In this document: piece after piece, positions 40,830 to 48,445 of the stretch
Layout: every line of letters starts with the position of its first letter
Position numbering within the stretch: the first letter of the stretch is position 1
Source: Cellulosimicrobium cellulans
GTDB lineage: Bacteria; Actinomycetota; Actinomycetes; Actinomycetales; Cellulomonadaceae
Length of the DNA: 64,000 bases
Reading direction: 5' to 3'
Assembly (NCBI RefSeq): GCF_016921195.1
Contig: NZ_JAFGYF010000004.1
Coordinates: 1 to 64,000, forward strand
Position numbers and translations under genes: made by a program
The notes under the pieces: generated by a model
Databases searched by the model: none
What the model saw: only the letters and a program-made list of their open reading frames with translations
Told to the model about the DNA's origin: nothing

Positions 40830-41876
40830 CTACTCCGCCAGCATCCACACCTGCTTGAGTGGCAAGCGCGCGCGAATGTCCTCAGGCAGATCGTCGTATA
40901 CCCGCGTCACCGCATCGATCAGATCTTCCGCCGTCCAGACACGGATCCGAAACTGCTGGCCGTAGACAGCGTCTCGCGCAGGCTTGGTGAGACCGCCCCA
41001 AGCAACCAGCAAGCCCTGCTCCGCGCCCTGTGCATGTATGACGCCGTTCAGGTCGCGGACAACCATCTCGGAGATCTGCCCTCCGGACTTCACTTGAACG
41101 ATCGTCCGCGGCGATTCCATTCCCAGGAGCCCTCGCCCGGCAACGATGTCTATTCCACGATCTGCTCCGGGTGGAGACATCGTGCACACGAATCCCTCGG
41201 CTTCAAGGACTGCTGTCACGAGTGCAGCAAGGTCGTGCCCCGCAAACTCCTCAGCGATACGGGCCGTGATCCTGTCGCGAGCGACCTCGACGATGTCTGT
41301 GTGCAGCTCAGGTTCATCGACGTCGTCCGTATCCCGCGAACTACCTCCCGCCCCCCGCGCTACTGGGACGAACGGCAGCTGCCCAGGGTCCTCTCCCCGA
41401 GCCAAGAGCGCACGAAGCCTCTCGACTGCGTGTCCCTTCGTCGGCGCGAACACCGAGAGGGCGCTCCCCAGGGTGTAGAGGAGGTCCTGCTTGACCGCCG
41501 ATCGGGGAAGGTCGGTGACCTTCCAGTCGACCCGTACGACGTGCCGTTTCTCGGGGTCCGTCTCGTGCGAGCGGTACTCGTATCCGCCTGTCACCTGGCC
41601 CATGGCAATCTGCTTGGTCGTCTTGAGTGGCATCACGAGCAGGTCACCGACCCTGATGCGACCTCGCAGCGCCCACGTCTGCCCCGTGTAGTTGGCCTGC
41701 GCGGGTGCGCCAAGCTCAGGGAAGGTATCGGCGATCACCGCGGCGACATCCTGACGGCTCCGGCACGGGCTCAGGTCTGGAACCTCTCGCCATCCCCCTC
41801 CTGAGACTCCGTTCTCGATCGCCCACTGGTCGCGCTCCCCGTACTTGCCGGACCGAACCACCCACGCTGTCGCCAT
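40830..41876 (-). CDS. Mrr-like restriction endonuclease family protein
   Basis: A 348-residue predicted nuclease. The C-terminal domain (about 215-340) is Mrr_cat-like: LVTAVLEAEGFVCTMSPPGA, then DRGIDIVAGRG and TIVQVKSGGQISEMVVRDL, giving the PD-(D/E)xK set with Asp in GIDIV and QVK as the catalytic half. The N-terminal 110 residues (WVVRSGKYGERDQWAIENGV, then TGQTWALRGRIRVGDLLVMP) form a small beta domain likely to recognise DNA or modified bases. Mrr proteins are type IV restriction enzymes that cut methylated DNA. It is paired convergently with an HNH nuclease, and its codon use is less GC-biased. Confidence 0.82.
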   Translation of the reverse strand: MATAWVVRSGKYGERDQWAIENGVSGGGWREVPDLSPCRSRQDVAAVIADTFPELGAPAQANYTGQTWALRGRIRVGDLLVMPLKTTKQIAMGQVTGGYEYRSHETDPEKRHVVRVDWKVTDLPRSAVKQDLLYTLGSALSVFAPTKGHAVERLRALLARGEDPGQLPFVPVARGAGGSSRDTDDVDEPELHTDIVEVARDRITARIAEEFAGHDLAALVTAVLEAEGFVCTMSPPGADRGIDIVAGRGLLGMESPRTIVQVKSGGQISEMVVRDLNGVIHAQGAEQGLLVAWGGLTKPARDAVYGQQFRIRVWTAEDLIDAVTRVYDDLPEDIRARLPLKQVWMLAE

Positions 41877-42039
41877 GACACCTCCCGCGGAGAGCCTGCC
41901 ACCTCATCAGCCAGAGGTACATCGGGCGTTCGTTCCCACAGCACGCTCACGGGCCGGACGCGGGAAGCACCGCCGACGCGCGAGCCCCGGCGCCGCTCCG
42001 TAGTCTCGCGAGATCCCCGGTTCCGGCGAAAGTGACCCC

Positions 42040-43260
42040 ATGACCGACGCCCCGACCTCCCCGCCCGCGACGGGCCGCATCGTGCTCCTCGGCGCGACGG
42101 GCTACACAGGCGCGCTCGTCGCGCACGGGCTCGTGGCGTGCGGAGCACGGCCGGTCCTCGCGGGGCGGTCCCACGACCGCCTGGACGCGCTCGCCGCCGA
42201 CCTCGCCGCCACCGCACCGATGGCGGCGCCCCGCCACCTCGCCGAACCGCCAGCCTCCGCCGGTGCCGGCCGTCCGACGCCGGACTCCCCCGCCCGACCA
42301 CCGCTCGAGACCGCGGTCGCGGACGTCGACGACCCGCGGACCGTGCGGGCGCTGATCGAGCCGGGCGACGTGCTCGTCTCGACGGTGGGCCCGTTCGTGC
42401 GGCACGGCGGCCCGGCGGTCGAGGCCGCGATCGACGCGCCCGCCGTCTACCTCGATTCGACGGGCGAGCCGGCGTTCATCCGGCGCGTGTTCGAGGAGCT
42501 CGGCCCGCGTGCCGGGCGCACCGGCGCGGCGCTGCTCACGGCGTTCGGCCACGACTGGGTGCCGGGCAACCTCGCCGGCGTGCTCGCGCTCCAGGACGAG
42601 GGTGCGGACGCCGCGCGCCTGGAGATCGGCTACTTCCCCACCGGTGGCGGTGTGAGCGGCGGGACCCGCGCGAGCGCGCTCGAGACGGTGCTGGAACCCT
42701 CGTACGCCTGGCGCGGCGGACGCCTGCGGACCGAGCGCGTCGCCGCACGCGTCGTGGCGTTCGACCTGGGTGCGGGGCGCCGCGTGCGGGGCATCACGGC
42801 GGGCGGCACCGAGCCGTTCACCCTGCCGCCCCTCGCACCGGGCCTGCGCGACGTCGAGGTCGCGCTGGGCGTTACCAGCCCCGCGGCGCGGCTCGCGCCC
42901 GTGGCGACGGCGGTCGCGACCGGCGCTCTGCGCGTCCCCGGGCTGGGCGGCGCGCTGCGCCGGTTCGCGCGGTCGCGCGGCGGCTCGAGCGGTGGCCCGG
43001 ACGCGGCGGCCCGCGCGGCGTCGCGCACCCACGTCCTCGCGGTCGCGCGCGATGCGTCCGGGGACGTCCTGCGCCGCGTCCGGCTCGACGGACCGGACGC
43101 CTACGACCTCACCGCGCACTTCCTCGCGTGGGGCGCCGCCCGCGCTGCCGCGGGAGAGGCCCGGGCGACGGGAGCGCTCGGCCCGGTGCAGGCGTTCGGC
43201 GTCGACGCGCTGCTCGCGGCAGCGCGCGAGGCAGGCATCACCGTGACGACCGGTCGCTGA
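42040..43260 (+). CDS. Saccharopine dehydrogenase-like NAD(P)-binding protein
   Basis: A 406-residue member of the saccharopine dehydrogenase N-terminal family, the actinomycete branch related to trans-acting enoyl reductases. The nucleotide loop is IVLLGATGYTGALVAHGLVA. Further motifs are VLAGRSHDRLDALAADLA, VSTVGPFVRHGGPAVEAA, YLDSTGEPAFIRRVFEE and GHDWVPGNLAGVLAL. The substrate is unknown, and mycobacterial relatives act in lipid biosynthesis. A Pro/Ala-rich stretch at about residues 60-90 is inserted between early strands. ATG 42040 is the first start after an intergenic gap. The gene stands alone. Confidence 0.82.
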   Translation: MTDAPTSPPATGRIVLLGATGYTGALVAHGLVACGARPVLAGRSHDRLDALAADLAATAPMAAPRHLAEPPASAGAGRPTPDSPARPPLETAVADVDDPRTVRALIEPGDVLVSTVGPFVRHGGPAVEAAIDAPAVYLDSTGEPAFIRRVFEELGPRAGRTGAALLTAFGHDWVPGNLAGVLALQDEGADAARLEIGYFPTGGGVSGGTRASALETVLEPSYAWRGGRLRTERVAARVVAFDLGAGRRVRGITAGGTEPFTLPPLAPGLRDVEVALGVTSPAARLAPVATAVATGALRVPGLGGALRRFARSRGGSSGGPDAAARAASRTHVLAVARDASGDVLRRVRLDGPDAYDLTAHFLAWGAARAAAGEARATGALGPVQAFGVDALLAAAREAGITVTTGR

Positions 43261-43318
43261 GCCCGCGCTCCGAACAGCCGAAGGCCCGCGCGAACCCTCC
43301 CGCGGACACCGCGGCCGG

Positions 43319-43840
43319 TCAGCGGGCCGCGAGCGCCTCGCGCAGGATCCGCACGGCCCGGGGCCCGACCCCGTGCAGCGCGAGCAGCTCTCGATCGCTG
43401 AGCCGCGCGACGTCGGACAGCGTGGTGATCCCCGCACCGGCGAGCGCGCGAGTCGCCGGGCGTCCGATGGCGGCGGGGAGGTCACCGACGGAGCCGGGCT
43501 CGGCGGCGTCGGCCGCGACGAGAGCAGCCCCGAGCCGTTGCGGCGCGCGGGCGAACCACGCGCGCCGCACCCAGTGGTTGGCCTGCTGGCCGTCGAGGTC
43601 GGCGAGCGGCACGCTCGCGCCGAGCAGGTGGTCGCCGCGCGTCCATCGGCGCGCGGTCGGGTGCTCGGCGAGCACGCGCGCGACGTCGTCGTCCGCGAGG
43701 CGGAGCTGTACGACGGCGTCCCGCGTCACCACCGCGAACCGCCGCCCGCGCACCACGAAGGAGACGGTCCCGGCGGCCGCGCCCTCTGCCACCTCGGGCA
43801 GGGCGAGCGCGGCCGCGCGGACCTGGGCGAGCGTCGTCAT
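43319..43840 (-). CDS. MmcQ/YjbR-like protein with C-terminal helix-hairpin-helix
   Basis: A 173-residue protein of two parts. Residues 1-110 match the YjbR/MmcQ DNA-binding-like fold (VRAAALALPEVAEGAAAGTV, then SFVVRGRRFAVV and DHLLGASVPLADLDGQQANHW). Residues about 115-173 form a helix-hairpin-helix repeat resembling the RNA polymerase alpha C-terminal domain: LPAAIGRPATRALAGAGITT, LSDVARLSDRELLALHGVGP, RAVRILREAL. A DNA-binding role is likely. ATG 43840 has AGGGTGG upstream. It converges on the oxidoreductase gene. Confidence 0.8.
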   Translation of the reverse strand: MTTLAQVRAAALALPEVAEGAAAGTVSFVVRGRRFAVVTRDAVVQLRLADDDVARVLAEHPTARRWTRGDHLLGASVPLADLDGQQANHWVRRAWFARAPQRLGAALVAADAAEPGSVGDLPAAIGRPATRALAGAGITTLSDVARLSDRELLALHGVGPRAVRILREALAAR

Positions 43841-43994
43841 GCCGCCACCCTGCCACGCATCGTGACGGTGCTCGACGCCGAGCACGCGGTCATCGACCGC
43901 CGGCCATGGTGTCGTCGACCGTATTCGGCGCCAGACGATCGTCAACCCCATGGTCGGCGGGAGGCTGGCAGCGGCCGCTCGTAGGATCGGGGTG

Positions 43995-44996
43995 ATGTCT
44001 GACCACGCCACAAGGGCGTCCTTGCCGGACGCTCGGCACGACGAACCGCCCCTCCCGCCGTCCGCGGCGCTCGCGCGCAAGGCCGCCGACCGGAGGGCCA
44101 TCCTGCGGCTGGTGGCGAACGACGAGTCCGTCGACGACCTGCCGCGGACGCCCGACGGCCTCCTGGACCCGCCGTCGAGCGTCGGGAGGAAGATCCGCAA
44201 CGGCGTGCTGCTCGTGCTGCTGTCCGTGGGGTTCGTCTGGCTCGTCACGGTCAACGCGTGGGACCACGACGGCTTCTTCCCGTGGTTCTGGAACGTCGTG
44301 TGGACGATCTTCCCGTGGGTGTTCCTCGGCCCGCTGTGGGCGGGGTACGCGCGGTCGCTGCGGCGCTCGCGCGACGACGCCCCGCTCTACGCGCAGTACC
44401 ACCGCGACCGGAAGGCCGCGGTTCGCGAGACGGGGGTCGTGACGGCGTCGGTCACCGACCGCACGGAGTCGGGCGGGGTCGCGCAGTGCGTGGTCCGCGT
44501 GCGGCACGGCGCGCTCACGACGACGGTGACGCGCCTCGCGCCGGTGACGAACCTGCTCCCGTCGGAGGTCCCGCAGCCCGGTGACCCGGTGGTCGTGTGG
44601 CGCCTACCCGGGGAGCGGGTCGTGGTGCAGGCGCGCCGCGGCCGCACGCGCGCCCTGCACGACGCCGCCCGGGCGGCCGCCCTCGGCGCCGTCACCGACG
44701 CGCCGGTCACCGCGTCCCCGGTCGCCGAGCCGCCGGTCACCGCGTCCCCGAGCACGGTGACCCCGAGCGCACCCGAGGACGCGCCTGCCTGGGGCTCACC
44801 CACGCCGAGCACGGCGGCCCCGTCGACGACCACGACGACCACGACCCGGACGACGCGTGGCGGGGCCGCTCCCGAGGCCACCGTGCGGCACGACATCGCG
44901 GCGGCGCTCTCGGAGCTCGCGGGCCTGCACGCGTCCGGCGCCCTGACCGACGACGAGTTCGCCGCGGCGAAGCGGATGCTGCTCGGCGGGTCCTGA
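43995..44996 (+). CDS. Membrane protein with C-terminal SHOCT domain
   Basis: A 333-residue integral membrane protein of unknown function. Two predicted spans lie at about 60-80 and 92-115 (VLLVLLSVGFVWLVTV; WNVVWTIFPWVFLGPLWAGY). A cytosolic beta-rich domain follows at about 130-215. A Thr/Ser/Pro-rich linker of about 70 residues, with two near-identical PPVTASP-type repeats, leads to a terminal SHOCT motif (AAALSELAGLHASGALTDDE, then FAAAKRMLL). SHOCT segments are short oligomerisation tails often found on membrane proteins. ATG 43995 lies just after GGGGTG. A second membrane protein gene follows 60 bases later in the same direction. Confidence 0.75.
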   Translation: MSDHATRASLPDARHDEPPLPPSAALARKAADRRAILRLVANDESVDDLPRTPDGLLDPPSSVGRKIRNGVLLVLLSVGFVWLVTVNAWDHDGFFPWFWNVVWTIFPWVFLGPLWAGYARSLRRSRDDAPLYAQYHRDRKAAVRETGVVTASVTDRTESGGVAQCVVRVRHGALTTTVTRLAPVTNLLPSEVPQPGDPVVVWRLPGERVVVQARRGRTRALHDAARAAALGAVTDAPVTASPVAEPPVTASPSTVTPSAPEDAPAWGSPTPSTAAPSTTTTTTTRTTRGGAAPEATVRHDIAAALSELAGLHASGALTDDEFAAAKRMLLGGS

Positions 44997-45056
44997 CCGA
45001 CCGGACGACAGCGACGTCGTGCTCGGCACCGGCCGGAGGTTCGGCAGACTGTCCTC

Positions 45057-45689
45057 GTGAGCAGCCGCCCGCCCCGTCCCCCGCACCGGCCGAGCATGGT
45101 GTGGACCGCGGTGCGTGGTGGCGTGCGCGGCCGCGAGCGCCTGACGCCCGTCGTCGACTACCTGGCCGTCCTGCTCATCCTCGTCGCGCTGTTCGGCGGG
45201 TCGGTGTGGTTCGTCGTCTGGCTGCTGCTCCGGGAGGAGGGGGTCGCGGCGGCGGTCTCCTGCTTCCTGGTCCTGGGCTTCGGGGTCGGGTTGCTGGCGT
45301 ACGTGCGTGGGCCGTCGAGGCAGGCGGTCGTGCTGCGGCCGCACGAGGTCGAGCTTCCGGTGGGTCGCGCGGAGGTGGTCCGGGTCGTCGTGCGGTGGGA
45401 CGACGTCGCGCGCGTCCAGGTCGTCCCGGGCGAGGGTCGTCCGTCGCTCCGGGTCGAGCTGCACGACGGCGCGCGGGCACGCCACGCGGACGGAGAGGAC
45501 CTGCTGCAGGGGCGCCCGGCGCAGGGGCCGGACCCGGACACGGTCGACGTCCCGGACGCCGAGGCGGTCGCCCGTGTGCTGCGGCACCTGCTCGACCATC
45601 CGGAGGACCGCGCGCGCCTCGCGCAGCGTGGCGGGGTGGGCATCGTCCTCGCGTTCGTGCGCCCTGTCTACGGCGACGCGCCCGCCTGA
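45057..45689 (+). CDS. Uncharacterised two-span membrane protein
   Basis: A 210-residue protein with two adjacent hydrophobic spans (VVDYLAVLLILVALFGGSVW; LLREEGVAAAVSCFLVLGFG) after a basic, Pro-rich leader. The cytosolic C-terminal 110 residues are beta-rich (VVLRPHEVELPVGRAEVVRV, RWDDVARVQVVPGEGRPSL) and resemble a bacterial PH-like domain, which I cannot confirm. It probably shares a transcript with the SHOCT protein gene 60 bases upstream. GTG 45057 is the start. A strong hairpin terminator follows. Confidence 0.65.
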   Translation: MSSRPPRPPHRPSMVWTAVRGGVRGRERLTPVVDYLAVLLILVALFGGSVWFVVWLLLREEGVAAAVSCFLVLGFGVGLLAYVRGPSRQAVVLRPHEVELPVGRAEVVRVVVRWDDVARVQVVPGEGRPSLRVELHDGARARHADGEDLLQGRPAQGPDPDTVDVPDAEAVARVLRHLLDHPEDRARLAQRGGVGIVLAFVRPVYGDAPA

Positions 45690-45728
45690 CCCGGGCGCCG
45701 ACGTCGGACGGCCCGGGTGACCCGAGCA

Positions 45729-45779
45729 CGACGACGGCCCGGGCCCGCACCTGGGGGGTGCGAGTCCGGGCCGTCGTCG
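45729..45779. terminator. Bidirectional terminator hairpin
   Basis: CGACGACGGCCCGG and its exact complement form a 14-bp outer stem, and the loop contains a second small GCAC/GTGC stem. It lies between converging genes: the two-span membrane protein and the blue-copper/Ig-repeat protein. Confidence 0.88.
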
Positions 45780-45813
45780 ATCGGACTTGTCGGGTCGGAC
45801 CGTCAGGTGACGG

Positions 45814-48285
45814 TCAGCGGCGGCCGATGTCGGACAGCACGGCCGCGGCGATCACGAGCTCGCGCTCGGCGTCGTCGAGGACGCCGTCGAGGACGAGGTC
45901 CTCGGTCACGAGGCTCACGTGGTCCACGAACTCGCGGTGCGTCGCGTACTCGTCGTTCTCGGCGATGTGGTCGTTGACCGTGCAGCCGGTGCCGTCGTCG
46001 TAGTTCTGCACCGTGCTGTCGTGGCCGTCGATGATCACGGTCGGGCGGATGTCCGACCCGACGCAGCGGTCGCGCACGAGCTGGAGCACCGTGAAGGTCA
46101 CCTCGCCGGTCGTGACGTTGCCGACGCCGTCGACCGCGCGGTAACGGACCACGTGCTGGCCGTCGGCCGCGAACGCGACCGGGGCCGCGTAGCGCTGCCA
46201 CGCGCCGTCGTTGGCCTGGAACTCGATGCGGTCCACGCCGGACTCCTCGTCGACCGCGGTGAGCGTGACGCGCGCGCTCGCGACGAAGTCGCCGTCGCGC
46301 GTGCGGCTGCCGCTGACGCCCGCCGTGACGACGGGGCCGTCGGTGTCGCCGGGCTCCTCACCGCCCGCGATGACGAACGAGACCGTCTTCGGGGCGGAGA
46401 CGTTGCCCGCCACGTCGGTCGCGCGGTAGGTCACGGTGTGCGCACCCGGGGTCCGCACCGAGATCTGCTTCGCGTACGGGGTCCACTCGCCGCCGTCCAC
46501 CTGGTACTCGACCGAGGCGACGCCCGAGTCGGCGTCCTTCGCGAGCAGGCGCACGAAGACGTTCGAGAGGTACTCGCCGGCCTCGTTCTTCTCGCCGCCC
46601 ATCACGCGGTGGTCGACCGTGGGGGCGACCGTGTCGCTCCCGTCACCCTCGACGACGGCGAACGTGACGCTCGCGGCCTCGGAGACGTTGCCCGCCTCGT
46701 CGGTCGCGCGGTACGCGAGGGTGTGCTGGCCCGGCTCGTCGACCACGACGGCCTCGGTGTACTCGGTCCAGCCGGCGCCGTCGAGGTCGTACTCCACCGA
46801 CGCGACGCCCGAGCCCTCGTCGGTCGCGGTGAGCAGCACGGACGCGGAGCCCACGTAGGCGCCGGACTCGTCCTGCGTGCCGCTCACCTGGTGGGCGACG
46901 GTCGGGGCGGTGGTGTCCTCGCCCGCGTCGGCGACGACGACGAACTCCGTGACGGTCTCCTCGGACACGTTGCCCGCGGCGTCGGTGGCCCGGTAGACGA
47001 GCGTGTGCTCGCCGGGCTCGTCGATCACGAGCGGCTCGGTGTACGGCTGCCAGCCGGCGCCGTCGAGGTCGTACTCGACGCTCTCCACGCCGGACCCGTC
47101 GTCCGTCGCCGTGAGCGTGGCCGTGGCCGACCCGACGAACGCGCCGTTGTCGTCCTGCTCGCCCGTGACCTCGGCGGTCACGGTCGGCGCGGTCGTGTCC
47201 TCCTCTCCGCCCGCGACGACGGTGAAGGTCACCGAACCGACCTCGGACACGTTGCCCGCGACGTCGGTCGCCCGGTAGGAGACGGTGTGCTCGCCGACCT
47301 CGGTGAACGGCACGGTCGTCGTGTAGGGCAGCCATGCACCGCCGTCGACCTGGTACTCGACCGACGCGACGCCCGAGCCCTCGTCCGTCGCGTGGAGCAT
47401 GAACGCGGCGGTGCCGACGTACGCGCCGTTCTCGTCCTGCTGGCCCATGACCATGGGCTCGACGACCGGGGCGGTCGTGTCCTCCTCGACGTCGCCCTCG
47501 ACGACGGTGAAGGTCGCGGTCTGCGCCTCGGACGTGTTGCCCGCGGCGTCGGTCGCGCGGAACTGGAGCGTGTGCGCGCCGACGGCGTCGACGACGAACG
47601 GCTCCGTGTACGCCTGCCAGCCCGCGCCGTCGAGGTCGTACTCGACCCCGGCCACGCCGGAGTCGTCGTCGGTGGCGGTCAGCGTGACGGTCGCGCCGCC
47701 GACGTACGCGCCGTCGCCGTCCTGCTCGCCCGTGACCTGGGCGGTCACGGACGGGGCCGTGGTGTCCTCGCCCCCGCCGCCGTCGGTGACGACGAGCTCG
47801 CCCCACATCTCGCCGTGCCCTGGGATCGCGCAGAAGTAGCGGTACTTCCCGGGCGTGAGGGTCACCTGCGCCTCGTGCCGACCGCCGTTCGCGTCGAACG
47901 GGCTCGCGAGGATGTTGAGGTTCACGTCGTGGTTGTAGCCGGGCGACGACGTGTCGAACGTGAGCGTGTGGCTCATGCCGAACGTGCTGCCGGTCGCCAT
48001 GCTGTTCTCGAAGACGATCGTCGCGGGGCCCGCCTCGGCCGTGGCGGGGAACGTCTTGTAGTCGGTCACGCTGTTGTCCGCGGTCCAGGTGAGGACCTGC
48101 TCGGCGGCGACGGTGGCGTCGGCTGCGGACACGACGGCGGACGACGCCGTCGCAGGTGCGGTGGGGTTCGCCGAGGCCGGGGCGACGGTGAGGACCGTCG
48201 TCGCGGTGAGTCCGGCGACCGTGGCGGCGAGGAACCGCCGCGCGCCGCGGCGGCGGAAGCCGCCGGGACTGGTACGTCGTTCCAT
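45814..48285 (-). CDS. Exported cupredoxin-like protein with six Ig-like (OmpL47-type) repeats
   Basis: An 823-residue secreted protein. After a long basic signal peptide (FRRRGARRFLAATVAGLTAT), residues about 60-165 form a blue-copper domain: the likely type 1 ligands are His in MSHTLTF, Cys in YRYFCAIPGHG, His in PGHG and Met in GEMWG. Six tandem beta-sandwich repeats of about 93 residues follow, each starting DTTAP or similar and containing GVASVEYDLDGAGW and YRATDVAGNVSE variants. The final 86 residues (RDRCVGSDIRPTVIIDGHDS, then TVQNYDDGTGCTVNDHI) form a separate Cys-containing module shared with the neighbouring giant protein. There is no sorting signal or membrane tail. It may carry electrons or tether partners. 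Confidence 0.85.
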   Translation of the reverse strand: MERRTSPGGFRRRGARRFLAATVAGLTATTVLTVAPASANPTAPATASSAVVSAADATVAAEQVLTWTADNSVTDYKTFPATAEAGPATIVFENSMATGSTFGMSHTLTFDTSSPGYNHDVNLNILASPFDANGGRHEAQVTLTPGKYRYFCAIPGHGEMWGELVVTDGGGGEDTTAPSVTAQVTGEQDGDGAYVGGATVTLTATDDDSGVAGVEYDLDGAGWQAYTEPFVVDAVGAHTLQFRATDAAGNTSEAQTATFTVVEGDVEEDTTAPVVEPMVMGQQDENGAYVGTAAFMLHATDEGSGVASVEYQVDGGAWLPYTTTVPFTEVGEHTVSYRATDVAGNVSEVGSVTFTVVAGGEEDTTAPTVTAEVTGEQDDNGAFVGSATATLTATDDGSGVESVEYDLDGAGWQPYTEPLVIDEPGEHTLVYRATDAAGNVSEETVTEFVVVADAGEDTTAPTVAHQVSGTQDESGAYVGSASVLLTATDEGSGVASVEYDLDGAGWTEYTEAVVVDEPGQHTLAYRATDEAGNVSEAASVTFAVVEGDGSDTVAPTVDHRVMGGEKNEAGEYLSNVFVRLLAKDADSGVASVEYQVDGGEWTPYAKQISVRTPGAHTVTYRATDVAGNVSAPKTVSFVIAGGEEPGDTDGPVVTAGVSGSRTRDGDFVASARVTLTAVDEESGVDRIEFQANDGAWQRYAAPVAFAADGQHVVRYRAVDGVGNVTTGEVTFTVLQLVRDRCVGSDIRPTVIIDGHDSTVQNYDDGTGCTVNDHIAENDEYATHREFVDHVSLVTEDLVLDGVLDDAERELVIAAAVLSDIGRR

Positions 48286-48445
48286 GAGGGTGCACTCCTC
48301 CGGGGGGTGTCTGGGTTCTGTCGGGCTGGTCGGGCGCGGGGTCGGGCGGGCCGTGCGGCCCACCCGGGGGCCGCCGTCGTGCTGCACGACGGCGGCCCCG
48401 GGCTCGGCGGGGACGGCCCGGCTCGGCCGCCCCCGCCCGGCGGTG

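Noticed and set aside
39433-41876. Insertion sequence or prophage boundary around the nuclease pair
   Set aside because: No transposase, integrase, terminal inverted repeats or target duplication can be seen.
45814-48285. Sortase or membrane anchor on the Ig-repeat protein
   Set aside because: The C-terminus ends in a Cys-containing soluble module, with no LPXTG-like motif, hydrophobic segment or basic tail.
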